This document shows positions 24,248 through 32,786 of a DNA stretch of 51,997 nt, piece by piece; position 1 is the first letter of the stretch; each line of letters starts with the position of its first letter. Below the pieces are notes generated by a model. That model did not search any database and was not told where the DNA came from. It saw nothing but the letters and a program-made list of their open reading frames with translations. The stretch spans positions 1 to 51,997 of the forward strand of contig JAICKK010000004.1 of NCBI GenBank assembly GCA_025927955.1, written 5' to 3'. Origin of the DNA: Nocardioidaceae bacterium. GTDB taxonomy: Bacteria; Actinomycetota; Actinomycetes; Propionibacteriales; Nocardioidaceae. The position numbers and the translations under genes are program-made.

Positions 24248-24498
24248 GGCTCACGGTCCATGAACCGGACGTACACCAGCCCGCCCAGCCAGGTCATCAC
24301 CCCGCAGATCAGCGCCACCCCGGTCATCGCCGTGCTCTCCAGCCCGACAGCCAGGCAGACGAGCGCCATGGTGGTCACCGCTCCGGCGAGCTGCAACGCC
24401 GGGATGCCGTCGGTCGGCTCGGCCCACAGCGCCACGGAGGTCAGCGCGACCAGGCAGACGACCAGCACGATCGCCGCGGCGACGAAGGCGGGGTTCAC
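24244..24498 (-). CDS. Mrp antiporter subunit F
   Basis: An 84-residue protein with three hydrophobic helices, matching MnhF (usually about 85-95 residues). It begins NPAFVAAAIVLVVCLVALTS and ends RFMDREP. The GTG at 24498 overlaps the stop of subunit E by 4 bp. The position between E and G is the canonical order and supports the call, because sequence signatures in this subunit are weak. Confidence 0.85.
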   Translation of the reverse strand: MNPAFVAAAIVLVVCLVALTSVALWAEPTDGIPALQLAGAVTTMALVCLAVGLESTAMTGVALICGVMTWLGGLVYVRFMDREP

Positions 24499-24977
24499 AC
24501 CGGCTCCTCGGAGTCCCGGCGCACGGACAGGTCGTGCACGAGGGCCCGCCCGGACGACCCGTCGATGTCCACCACCCAGGCGTTCGGCGAGTACGTCGCG
24601 ACCAGGGCCATCCAGCCGCGCAGGGCCACGGCGCCGTCCCCGATCGCGTCCGTGTCGCGGACCACGAAGCTGCCGTGCGGTCCACGGTCGCCGCGGACGG
24701 CCGCGCGGAGCAGGACTCCGGTCATCACCCCGAAGTCCATCACGATCTGGCGGAGGGCCGCAGCCACGTCGCGGAGCAGGGCTCCGGGACCCGGCAGCCG
24801 GCCCACCCTCTCGCGCCGGGCCACCATCGCCCCGACCGTCGCCACCACCGCGAGCCCCGCTCCCCACACCGCCGCCCACGGCGACCAGGAGCCCACGAAC
24901 AGCCACCACAGGGCGTACAACGAGACCCATGCCCGGATGGCCGACCACACGACGGCCGGGGCCCGTCGCATGCTCAC
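24495..24977 (-). CDS. Mrp antiporter subunit E
   Basis: A 160-residue MnhE-type protein. N-terminal hydrophobic helices (AVVWSAIRAWVSLYALWWLF) precede a cytoplasmic domain that ends in YSPNAWVVDIDGSSGRALVHDL, close to the family pattern of TPGTLVVDVDEErgvllVH. The GTG at 24977 overlaps the upstream holin-like gene's stop by 4 bp, so both are translated from one message. Confidence 0.9.
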   Translation of the reverse strand: MSMRRAPAVVWSAIRAWVSLYALWWLFVGSWSPWAAVWGAGLAVVATVGAMVARRERVGRLPGPGALLRDVAAALRQIVMDFGVMTGVLLRAAVRGDRGPHGSFVVRDTDAIGDGAVALRGWMALVATYSPNAWVVDIDGSSGRALVHDLSVRRDSEEPV

Positions 24978-25414
24978 GCCTGTGGTGGCTCGCCGGACGC
25001 GCCGTCCGAAGCGCCGTCCCGCACCGCCTGGACGTCCTGCCTCACCCCCGCCACCACGTCGTCGGACGCCGACGGCAGCGAGCGGCGGACCTCGTTCCAG
25101 CCGGCCATGCCCAGCGCGGCCGCGCCCCCGCCGTACAGCAGGGTCGCGACGAACGCCGAGGTCCGCGGTGGCAGGAACCGGTCGAGGAGGCGGACGACGA
25201 GCACCACCGAGGTCCCGGTGGCCAGCATCCCGAGCAGCCCGGCGCCGGCCAGCATCGCGCCGCCGCGCCCCGCCTGCCGGGCCTTGCCGGTCAGCTCGTC
25301 ACGTGTCCTGGCCACCTCCTGACGCACCAGCGTCGTGAGGTCGTCGGTGAGGGCGCGCAGCAGGTCGGCGGTCGCGCCCTCGCTCCCGGCGGTGCCGCCG
25401 GAGTCGGTCGTCAT
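24974..25414 (-). CDS. Actinobacterial holin-X-like (phage holin family) membrane protein
   Basis: A 146-residue protein with an N-terminal amphipathic helix rich in charged residues (DDLTTLVRQEVARTRDELTGK) and two hydrophobic helices (about 50-75 and 85-103). It ends in an acidic, flexible tail. This layout is that of the actinobacterial holin superfamily III proteins, which are common on chromosomes and not evidence of a prophage. It leads the antiporter operon with a GTGA overlap, so a structural or accessory role at the membrane is likely. Its function is unknown. Confidence 0.75.
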   Translation of the reverse strand: MTTDSGGTAGSEGATADLLRALTDDLTTLVRQEVARTRDELTGKARQAGRGGAMLAGAGLLGMLATGTSVVLVVRLLDRFLPPRTSAFVATLLYGGGAAALGMAGWNEVRRSLPSASDDVVAGVRQDVQAVRDGASDGASGEPPQA

Positions 25415-25469
25415 CGTGCACCCGTTCGGTCGAGAGATGGGTTGTCCATGGACCTCGAGTACCCGGCTG

Positions 25470-27269
25470 TCAGCCGCCCGAACCCGGCAGGTGCTCCTTG
25501 AGCTCGGACAGCTTGCCCTTGAAGCCCTTCGTCGCGACGCCGACCGCGTCCTCGTCCCCGTGGACGAGCGCCTTGGCCGTCTTCTTCATCTGGGTCATCC
25601 GGACGTGCGGTGGCAGCGGGCTGATCTGCGGGTCGGTGACGAACTCGATCAGGCACGGCTTGGTCGCCGCGAAGGCCCGGTCCCAGGCCGGTCCGACGTC
25701 CTCGGGCCGGTTGACCTTGATGCCCTCGAAGCCGAGCAGCTTGGCCCACTCCGCGGCCGGGACGTAGGGGATCGTCTGCGTCATCGGGTTCTTGGGGTCG
25801 CCGGCCTCCGCGCGCTGCTCGAACGACACCTGGTTCAGGTCCTCGTTGACGAGCACCACGAAGATCAGCGTCGGGTTCTTCGAGAGCAGCTCGTCGGCGT
25901 ACTTCCGGACGGTGAGCAGCTCGTTCATGCCGAGCATCTCGAACGCGCCGTCACCGGTGAAGGCGACCACGGGCCGCTCGGGGTAGGCGAACTTCGCGCT
26001 GATGGCGTACGGCACGCCCGGGACCATCGTGGCCAGCGTGCCGGAGAGCGAGGCGCGCATGTCGCCGTGCATGACCACCTGGCGGGCCCACCAGTTCGTC
26101 GCCGACCCGGAGTCCGAGGTCATGATCGTGTTGTCGGGAAGCCGCGAGTTCAGCTCGAAGAAGGGCAGCTGAGGGTTGAGCGGGTCCCCCTTCTGGTGGG
26201 CGCGGTCGTCGAGGACCTTCCACCAGGCGGCCACCTCCAGCTCGATCTTCTTGCGCCAGTCGCGGTTGTCCTTCTTCTGGAGCCGCGGAAGCAGCGCGGT
26301 CAGCGTGTCCTTGGCGTCGCCGACCAGGCACACGTCGGTCGGGTACCGGACCCCGATCAGGGACCCGTCGATGTCGATCTCGACGCACTTGGCCTGGCCC
26401 TGCTTCGGCAGCCACTCGGTGTAGGGGAAGCTGGTGCCGACCATCAGCAGGGTGTCGCAGTCCTCGATCATCTTGTTGGTCGGCTCGGTGCCCAGGAGGC
26501 CGATCGCGCCGGTCACGAACGGCAGGTCGTCGGGGAGGACGTCCTTGCCGAGCAGCGCCTTGGCCACGCCCGCGCCCAGCACCTCCGCGGTCCGCATCAC
26601 CTCGTCGGCCGCGCCCCGGGCTCCCTGCCCGATCAGCATGGCGACCTTCTCGCCGGCGTTGAGGACGTCGGCGGCCTCCCGCAGCAGGTCGTCGCGCGGC
26701 ACCATGTGCGGCCGGTTCCAGCCGACGGACGTCAGCACGGCACCGTGCATGCGCGGCGGGTCGGAGTACTCGCTCTCCGCCACGTCGTCGGGCACGATCA
26801 CGACCGCGGGCCGGCGCTCGGTCAGCGCGGACTTGATCGCCCGGTCGAGGACGTGCCGCGCGGAGTGCTCCTCCATGACCGTGGAGACGAACCCGCCGAT
26901 GTCCTTGAAGAACGACTGCAGGTCGATCTCCTGCTGGAAGTGCGCGCCGACCGACATCCGCTTCTGCTGGCCGACGATCGCGATCACCGGCTGGTGGTCG
27001 AGCTTCGCGTCGTACAGGCCGTTCGCCAGGTGCACGGCGCCGGGACCGGAGGTCGCCATGCACGCGCCGATCTCCCCCGTGAACTTCGCGTGCGCGCACG
27101 CCATGAAGGCGGCCATCTCCTCGTGCCGCGTCTGGGTGAAGAACGGGTCCTTGTCGACGTTCTCCAGGGCGCCGAGGAAGGCGTTGATGCCGTCCCCGGG
27201 AAAGCCGTAGATGCGGTGGATCCCCCATTCACGCAGGCGAAGCAGCATGTACTCGGCGACGTTCGGCAT
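25470..27269 (-). CDS. Thiamine-pyrophosphate-dependent enzyme, pyruvate oxidase/acetolactate-synthase-like
   Basis: A 599-residue ThDP enzyme with the three-domain acetohydroxyacid-synthase fold. The N-terminal PYR domain has the conserved activating Glu in RHEEMAAFMACAHAKFTG. The middle domain is FAD/nucleotide-binding-like (SVGAHFQQEIDLQSFFKD). The C-terminal PP domain carries VVAFTGDGAFEMLGMNELLT with the paired Asn downstream (LVNEDLNQ). The closest group by feel is PoxB-like pyruvate oxidases (quinone-dependent, releasing acetate and CO2), but other decarboxylases share this fold. AAGGAGGAA precedes the ATG by 6 nt, the strongest ribosome-binding site in the window. It follows the FAD/Fe-S dehydrogenase gene by 48 bp. 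Confidence 0.88.
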   Translation of the reverse strand: MPNVAEYMLLRLREWGIHRIYGFPGDGINAFLGALENVDKDPFFTQTRHEEMAAFMACAHAKFTGEIGACMATSGPGAVHLANGLYDAKLDHQPVIAIVGQQKRMSVGAHFQQEIDLQSFFKDIGGFVSTVMEEHSARHVLDRAIKSALTERRPAVVIVPDDVAESEYSDPPRMHGAVLTSVGWNRPHMVPRDDLLREAADVLNAGEKVAMLIGQGARGAADEVMRTAEVLGAGVAKALLGKDVLPDDLPFVTGAIGLLGTEPTNKMIEDCDTLLMVGTSFPYTEWLPKQGQAKCVEIDIDGSLIGVRYPTDVCLVGDAKDTLTALLPRLQKKDNRDWRKKIELEVAAWWKVLDDRAHQKGDPLNPQLPFFELNSRLPDNTIMTSDSGSATNWWARQVVMHGDMRASLSGTLATMVPGVPYAISAKFAYPERPVVAFTGDGAFEMLGMNELLTVRKYADELLSKNPTLIFVVLVNEDLNQVSFEQRAEAGDPKNPMTQTIPYVPAAEWAKLLGFEGIKVNRPEDVGPAWDRAFAATKPCLIEFVTDPQISPLPPHVRMTQMKKTAKALVHGDEDAVGVATKGFKGKLSELKEHLPGSGG

Positions 27270-27317
27270 GGTCTCTTCCTCCTTGCGGGTCAGGTGCTGC
27301 GGGTCAGGTGTTGCTGG

Positions 27318-30300
27318 TCACTCGTGCAGTGCGGGGCCCCGGGCCCCGACGGCGGCGCCGCCCGCGACGGCCCCTACCGCGGCGACGGTCGCGACCACGG
27401 CGGCGACCCGGGCCGATCGGCGCAGCAGCGAGGGTGCCGGCCGGGCGAAGACCGACGGTCTTCCCTTCGGCGCGGCCGTCCGGGGCGCGGTGGCGTCCTG
27501 CTCCCGGGCCAGCTTCATGAGCTGGGCGACGTGGAGCGCCTCACGCCCGGTGCCGGCGTCCGAGATCTGCGTCTTGCAGGAGAACCCGTCGGCCACGACG
27601 AAGGTGTCCGGGTCCGCCTTCCGCACGGCGGGCAGCAGGCCCTGCTCCCCGCAGTCCATCGAGATGGCGTGCTTGCCCCTCTCGAAGCCCCACGAGCCGG
27701 CCAGGCCGCAGCAGCCGCCCTGGGCCTGGTCCACCTGGACGCCCATCCTCTCGATGAGCTGCTTCTCCGAGTCGATCCCTCCGGTGGCGAGCTGGTGGCA
27801 GTGGCCCCACAGCAGCGCCTTGCCCTTCAGCCTCGGCGGCTCGATGTCGTAGGCCGAGAAGAACTCCGCGAAGTGGTAGACGTTGCCAGCGAGGCGCGCG
27901 GCGTCGTTGTCGTGCGGCAGCATCTTGGTGAGCTCGTCCTTGAACACCGCCACGCAGCTGGGCTCCATGCCGACCACGGGCGTGCCGGCGCGGATGTGCT
28001 CGCGAAGGTCACCGAGCACCGCGTGCAGGTAGCGCCTGGCCACGTCGAGGAAGCCGTAGTCGTAGAGCGGCCTGCCGCAGCACACGTGACCCTCGGGCAT
28101 GATGACCTGCCAGCCCGCGGCCTCGATCGCCTCGACGCACGCCACCCCGACGTCGGTGTGCAGATGGTTGTTGAAGGTGTCGGGGAACAGCACGACTGGC
28201 CGCCCGTGCGGGTTGGTGGTCCCACCCCGGCGGCGGAACCACTCCTGCAGCGTCATCGGCGCGAACCTCGGGATCGGACGGTGCCGGTCGACGCCGGCAG
28301 CCAGCCGGGACAGGCTGGCGAGCCCGGGCGTCTGGGTGACGAAGTTGGCGACCTCCGGCATCCGGGAGGCGACCCGGGACGCCTGGTCGATGAAGCCCAT
28401 CGCGTAGGCGTAGCGGTGCCGCCAGCGCTTCCAGGACCGGTAGTGGTGGTGCAGGAACTCGGCCTTGTACGTCGGCATGTCGACGTTGACCGGGCAGTCG
28501 TTGGTGCAGCCCTTGCAGGCGAGGCAGAGGTCGAGGGCCTCGAACACCTCCTTGGACTGCCATCCGTCGGTGATCACCTCTCCGCGCAGCATCTCGAAGA
28601 GCAGCCGGGCCCGTCCGCGGGTGCTGTGCTTCTCCTCGCGGGTCACCTGGTAGCTGGGGCACATCACCTGGCTGCTCTCCGGCACCCGGCACTTGCCGAC
28701 ACCGACGCAGCGCAAGGTGGCGTGCGCGAAGTCGAAGCCGTCCTGCTGGTAGGCGAACGCGGTCGTGGGCCGGGGCGGGTTGTAGTCGACGCCCAGCTTG
28801 AGGAACTCGTCGAACCTGTAGGGGTCGATGACCTTGCCGGGGTTCATCTTCCAGCCCGGGTCCCAGATGGTCTTGAACTCGCGCATCGCGCGGATGAGCT
28901 CGGGTCCGTACTGCTTCTCCAGGAGCTCCGCGCGCTGCTGGCCGTCCCCGTGCTCGCCCGACATCGACCCGCCGTACGACGCCACCAGGTCGCCGGCCTC
29001 CTCCAGGAAGGAGCGGTAGCTCGCGATCCCACCGGCGGTGCGGAGGTCGAAGCTGATCCGGGAGTGGATGCAGCCCTGTCCGAGGTGGCCGTACATCGCG
29101 CCCGTGAGGCCGTGCTTGGAGTACAGCTGCTGCAGCTCCCGCACGTAGCCGGCCACCTTGGTGGGCGGCACCGCCGAGTCCTCCCAGCCGGGCCAGTGGT
29201 CCTTGCCGTCCGGCGGGAAGGCGGTCGAGCCGAGGCCGCTCTCCCGGATCTTCCAGAGCTTCTGGCTGTCCCCGCCCTCCTGCTCGCTGCGGGCCACGAC
29301 GATGTCGTCGGGGGACAGCCCCTTCTCCGTGGTCAGCCAGGCGGCGAACCTGGCGGCGGTCTCCTCGCTCTCCTCCGCGTGGTCGGCACCGAACTGCACC
29401 ATCAGCCAGGCGCCCGACGGCTGGTCGTGCCCGGGGAGCTCCTCGAGGTCGGAGACGTTGATCTTCTCCTCCTGCTGGTCCTCGACCAGCTGGTGGTCGA
29501 TGGCCTCCAGCCCGATGGGCCGCCACTCGTCGGTGATCTCCACGCAGTGCTCGCCGGCCGAGGCGACGTCGGGGTAGCGCACCACCACGAGGGTCCGCTC
29601 CAGCAGCGCCGGGGTGAGCATCAGGGTGGCCTGCAGCACGGTGGCGCAGGTGCTCTCGGTGCCCACCAGGGCCCGCGCGACGTTGAAGCCCTTCTCGGGC
29701 AGCAGCTCGTCGAGGTTGAAGCCCGACACCCGCCGCGGCAGCTCCGCCACCGACGGGAACCCGGCACGGATGGCGTCGGCGTAGCGGTCGCGAAGGTCTC
29801 GCAGCTTGGCGTAGATCTCGCCCTTGCGCCCGCCCTCGGCGATGATCGAGTCGAGCTGGTCCTCCTCCCCCACGCCGACCCAGAACCGGGCGCCGTCGTA
29901 GGTGACGATCTCCAGGGCATGGGTGTTGTCGGAGGTCCGCGGCCCGGGGCCGTACAGCTGCGCCTGCACGGAGTGGATGCCGCAGGAGTTGTTGCCGAGG
30001 TTCCCGCCGATCACGCAGCGGGAGTGCGACGACGGGTCGGGGCCGAACACGAGGTTCTGCGTGCCCGTGACCTTGTTGAGGTTCTCGTTGATGACGCCGG
30101 TCTGGCAGGTGACCAGCCCGCGGCCCGCGTCGATCTCGCCGATCTCGGTGAGGTACTTGGAGTGGTCGATGACCACCGCGAAGTTGACGGTCTCACCGGA
30201 CAGGCTGGTGCCGCCGCCGCGGTTGAGCATCGGCGCGTCGAACTCGCTGCACACCCGGTGGGCGGCGACCACGTCGTCGAGGGTCTTGGGGATGACGACC

Positions 30301-30506
30301 CCGATCGGCACCTGGCGGAAGTTGGAGGCGTCGTTCGCGTACATCGCCAGGGTCCCCGGGTCGAAGCGGACCTCCCCGGAGACCGCCTTGCGCAGGGCGC
30401 GCTTCAACCCGGCCACGTCCACCGTCACCTGGGAGCTCGGCCGCCCGGGGACCCGAGGGTCGCTCTTCGCCGGGACCGTGCGCGTCGCTCCGGTCAGCGC
30501 CGTCAT
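27318..30506 (-). CDS. FAD-binding and Fe-S-binding fused oxidoreductase (D-2-hydroxyacid dehydrogenase type)
   Basis: A 1062-residue fusion. The N-terminal GlcD/VAO-type FAD domain has PMLNRGGGTSLSGETVNF near residue 95 and RCVIGGNLGNNSCGIHS. The FAD-oxidase C domain follows (to about 560). Next are the Fe-S region with CVGVGKCRVPESSQVMCPSY and CLACKGCTNDCPVNVDMPT, then two cysteine-rich domains (VCCGRPLYDYG and GGCCGLAGSWGFE). This is the YdiJ/D-2-hydroxyglutarate or lactate dehydrogenase layout. A hydrophobic C-terminal helix (RVAAVVATVAAVGAVAGGAA) could anchor it to the membrane near quinone. I chose ATG 30506 (GAGGAG 8 nt upstream); a longer reading runs into repeats. Confidence 0.9.
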   Translation of the reverse strand: MTALTGATRTVPAKSDPRVPGRPSSQVTVDVAGLKRALRKAVSGEVRFDPGTLAMYANDASNFRQVPIGVVIPKTLDDVVAAHRVCSEFDAPMLNRGGGTSLSGETVNFAVVIDHSKYLTEIGEIDAGRGLVTCQTGVINENLNKVTGTQNLVFGPDPSSHSRCVIGGNLGNNSCGIHSVQAQLYGPGPRTSDNTHALEIVTYDGARFWVGVGEEDQLDSIIAEGGRKGEIYAKLRDLRDRYADAIRAGFPSVAELPRRVSGFNLDELLPEKGFNVARALVGTESTCATVLQATLMLTPALLERTLVVVRYPDVASAGEHCVEITDEWRPIGLEAIDHQLVEDQQEEKINVSDLEELPGHDQPSGAWLMVQFGADHAEESEETAARFAAWLTTEKGLSPDDIVVARSEQEGGDSQKLWKIRESGLGSTAFPPDGKDHWPGWEDSAVPPTKVAGYVRELQQLYSKHGLTGAMYGHLGQGCIHSRISFDLRTAGGIASYRSFLEEAGDLVASYGGSMSGEHGDGQQRAELLEKQYGPELIRAMREFKTIWDPGWKMNPGKVIDPYRFDEFLKLGVDYNPPRPTTAFAYQQDGFDFAHATLRCVGVGKCRVPESSQVMCPSYQVTREEKHSTRGRARLLFEMLRGEVITDGWQSKEVFEALDLCLACKGCTNDCPVNVDMPTYKAEFLHHHYRSWKRWRHRYAYAMGFIDQASRVASRMPEVANFVTQTPGLASLSRLAAGVDRHRPIPRFAPMTLQEWFRRRGGTTNPHGRPVVLFPDTFNNHLHTDVGVACVEAIEAAGWQVIMPEGHVCCGRPLYDYGFLDVARRYLHAVLGDLREHIRAGTPVVGMEPSCVAVFKDELTKMLPHDNDAARLAGNVYHFAEFFSAYDIEPPRLKGKALLWGHCHQLATGGIDSEKQLIERMGVQVDQAQGGCCGLAGSWGFERGKHAISMDCGEQGLLPAVRKADPDTFVVADGFSCKTQISDAGTGREALHVAQLMKLAREQDATAPRTAAPKGRPSVFARPAPSLLRRSARVAAVVATVAAVGAVAGGAAVGARGPALHE

Positions 30507-30586
30507 GCCACCACTCCTCACCATCCTGCGAACAGCCGACGCGCCGTACCCAGGACTCCGGTCGTGAAACCGGAGGCCGTGCGACC

Positions 30587-30840
30587 CATGCGAGCCGGAC
30601 GCACCACCGCTGGTTGAGGTGCGAGCCTGCGAGCCGGACGCACCACCGCTGGTTGAGGTGCGAGCCTGCGAGCCGGACGCCCGCTGGTTGAGGTGCGAGC
30701 CTGCGAGCCTCGAAACCTCCGCAGGCGCCCGCGCAGGACAGCACGGCACCAGTCCCCGCGTGCGTGCCGGGGTTTCGAGGCCCTCGCCCCTGGGGGCTCG
30801 GGCACCTCAACCAGCGTCGGCTCGGGCACCTCGACCAGCG
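30587..30840. repeat. Direct and palindromic repeat cluster, same family as at 18109-18397
   Basis: CTGGTTGAGGTGCGAGCCTG occurs three times, starting near 30610, 30649 and 30684 (periods 39 and 35). The spacer gcgagccggacg has a further copy near 30590. The third copy reads on into CCTCGAAACC. After a spacer comes GGTTTCGAGG (from 30771), gaggccctcgcccctggggg, and CACCTCAACCAG near 30803-30814, followed by one more partial arm to 30840. The outer and inner arms are the same as in the first cluster. The right end lies inside the 3' end of the NrfD gene. No other feature is seen in 30507-30586. Confidence 0.85.
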
Positions 30841-31850
30841 TTGGTGAGCCGCTCGCGCTGCGGCTGGACGGTGTAGCGGGGGTCCTGGGCCGAGGCGATC
30901 CCGGCCGAGAAGATCCCGAACCGGGTGATCGCGGAGCTGAGCATCAGGGTCGTGCCGGCGGCCACCCCGGCCGCCCGGTTGCCGCGACCGAGCAGGGCCG
31001 TGACGTTCCCCGCCACGGCCAGCACCTGCCCGACGCGCATCAGCGCACCGGACCTGCCCTTCTTGTACGGCTCGGCGACCATCCCCATCCGTCGCTCCAT
31101 GAGCATCGACGAGCTCAGCTCGGCCAGGGACCCGAGCTGGGCCACCCGCCGGGGCAGCCCCTGTGCCCGCTGCGAGGACCCCAGCAGCCCCAGGCCGCCG
31201 GCGGCCATGGCCCCGGAGCCGACGAAGACGAACGGCATCTCCCGGTAGCCGTCGTGCCAGGCCGGGACCGCCGTGTCGGCGATCAGCACGGCGGTGTACG
31301 ACGCGACGGCCGGGCCCATCACCGCTGCGCCGGCGGTGGCCGCGGCGCCGACCGGGCGCAGCCGCCCGGTGACCTCGCAGGCGGCGGCGACCAGCGTCGT
31401 GGGCACGTAGCCCGCCAGCAGCCAGGAGCCCATGTTCATGGGCGAGGTCACCTTGACCACGCGCAGCATGTGCAGGAACCGCGTCGGCTTGCCCAGGTCG
31501 TGGACCAGCGCGGCCAGGGACAGCACCCCCGCCGAGGCCGCGCCGACCTTGGCCACCCGGGCCAGCCGCTCCTCGCCCCGCACCGCAGCGGCGGCGGCGA
31601 GCAGGGAGGACCCACCGGCCAGCCCGCCCAGGAACAGGTAGCCGGCGATGTCCTGCGGGCTCCAGACGGGCTTGTTCAGGACCGGCTTGCCGTAGTAGGA
31701 GCGGAAGTCGGCATCCGGCACCGTCGGCTGCTCGCCCCGCCCGCCGCGTCGACCGCCCTTCCGTGGGCGCCGGGTCGAGTAGTCCGACGACGCCTCCCGC
31801 CCGGGCCGGACCCCCTCCAGCCCCTCCCTGGTCACCCTGGCGTCGCTCAC
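30807..31850 (-). CDS. NrfD/PsrC-like membrane subunit of formate dehydrogenase
   Basis: A 347-residue polytopic membrane protein of the NrfD (polysulfide reductase C) family, the quinone-reactive anchor of molybdopterin oxidoreductases. After a basic cytoplasmic N-terminus come SYYGKPVLNKPVWSPQDIAG and YLFLGGLAGGSSLLAAAAA, typical of the family. About eight hydrophobic segments follow. The GTG at 31850 overlaps the Fe-S subunit stop by 4 bp. The final residues (NAGRGARADAG) and the stop codon are encoded by a copy of the palindromic repeat family, so the native C-terminus may have been replaced. Confidence 0.88.
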   Translation of the reverse strand: MSDARVTREGLEGVRPGREASSDYSTRRPRKGGRRGGRGEQPTVPDADFRSYYGKPVLNKPVWSPQDIAGYLFLGGLAGGSSLLAAAAAVRGEERLARVAKVGAASAGVLSLAALVHDLGKPTRFLHMLRVVKVTSPMNMGSWLLAGYVPTTLVAAACEVTGRLRPVGAAATAGAAVMGPAVASYTAVLIADTAVPAWHDGYREMPFVFVGSGAMAAGGLGLLGSSQRAQGLPRRVAQLGSLAELSSSMLMERRMGMVAEPYKKGRSGALMRVGQVLAVAGNVTALLGRGNRAAGVAAGTTLMLSSAITRFGIFSAGIASAQDPRYTVQPQRERLTNAGRGARADAG

Positions 31851-32785
31851 GAGCGGCCTCCGAGCGCGGCCGCCGCCATGCCCGCCACCAGGGCCGCCGC
31901 GGCGACGCCCGCCCGCCGCCACATGTCGGGCAGGTCCCGGGTGGTCACCACCGGGTCCGGCGGCAAGCCGTAGACCTCCGGCTCCTCCAGCAGCAGGAAG
32001 AAGGCGCCGTCACCGCCGACGCCGTCCTGCGGGTCGTGGCCGTAGAGCCGGGCCACGTCGACCCCCTTCTCGTGGAGCTGCTCGACGCGGGCCTGCGCCC
32101 GCTCCCGGAGCTCGTCGAGCGGCCCGAACTGGATGGAGTCCGTCGGGCAGGCCTTGGCGCACGCCGGCTCCATCCCCTCTCCCAGGCGGTCGTAGCACAG
32201 CGTGCACTTCCATGCGCGGCCGTCCTCCTTGCGCTGGTCGATCACGCCGTACGGGCAGGCGGGGATGCAGTAGCCGCAGCCGTTGCAGATGTCCTCCTGG
32301 ACGACGACCGTGCCGAACTCGGTGCGGAACAGCGACCCGGTCGGGCAGACGTCCAGGCACGCGGCGTGCGTGCAGTGCTTGCACACGTCCGAGGCCATCA
32401 GCCACTGGAGCTGGCCCTCCTCCTCGTCGGCGGAGGCCGGCAGGTCCGGGCGGATGCCCGGCGTGCCGGCCGGCGGTCCCATGGCCGGAAGACCCAGGTC
32501 GACGGTCGAGACCGGGCGCCTGTTCTCGATGAACGCGACGTGCCGCCAGCTGTCGGCGCCCAGCCCCCCGGTGTTGTCGTAGGACATGCCCGTGAAGTCC
32601 AGGCCGTCCTCGGGGACGTGGTTCCACTCCTTGCAGGCCACCTCGCAGGCCTTGCAGCCGATGCACACCGACGTGTCGGTGAAGAACCCCATCCGTGGCG
32701 GGTGGTCGCCGTAGCCGCTCCCGCCGGCCGGGTCCTGGGTGGTCTCGACGAGGCTCGACCAGCCGGTACGATCAGGCAGCTTCAC
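31847..32785 (-). CDS. Formate dehydrogenase Fe-S subunit (four [4Fe-4S] clusters)
   Basis: A 312-residue electron-transfer subunit of the FdnH/HybA type. Four ferredoxin motifs are visible in order: CIGCKACEVACKEW, CKHCTHAACLDVCPTG, CNGCGYCIPACPYG and CTLCYDRLGEGMEPACAKAC. These would carry electrons from the molybdenum subunit to the NrfD-type membrane subunit. A hydrophobic C-terminal stretch (VAAAALVAGMAAAALGG) may touch the membrane. The GTG at 32785 starts one base after the catalytic-subunit stop, so expression is coupled. Confidence 0.93.
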   Translation of the reverse strand: MKLPDRTGWSSLVETTQDPAGGSGYGDHPPRMGFFTDTSVCIGCKACEVACKEWNHVPEDGLDFTGMSYDNTGGLGADSWRHVAFIENRRPVSTVDLGLPAMGPPAGTPGIRPDLPASADEEEGQLQWLMASDVCKHCTHAACLDVCPTGSLFRTEFGTVVVQEDICNGCGYCIPACPYGVIDQRKEDGRAWKCTLCYDRLGEGMEPACAKACPTDSIQFGPLDELRERAQARVEQLHEKGVDVARLYGHDPQDGVGGDGAFFLLLEEPEVYGLPPDPVVTTRDLPDMWRRAGVAAAALVAGMAAAALGGRS

Positions 32786-32786
32786 G

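Noticed and set aside
24974-25414. Prophage remnant because of the holin-like protein
   Set aside because: No other phage gene is present. The family is common on actinobacterial chromosomes, and the gene is coupled to the antiporter operon.
25335-30617. A 1760-codon open frame on the plus strand
   Set aside because: It is antisense to the PoxB-like and FAD/Fe-S genes and has low-complexity His/Arg/Val-rich content. Long shadow frames are expected opposite high-GC genes.
30605-30710. CRISPR array
   Set aside because: Only three units, with unequal periods and spacers that are themselves repeated; the unit belongs to the palindromic repeat family.
30507-30749. N-terminal extension of the FAD/Fe-S protein to 30749
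   Set aside because: The added residues come from the direct repeats (repeated SQARTSTSGGASG), and a good ribosome-binding site precedes the ATG at 30506.
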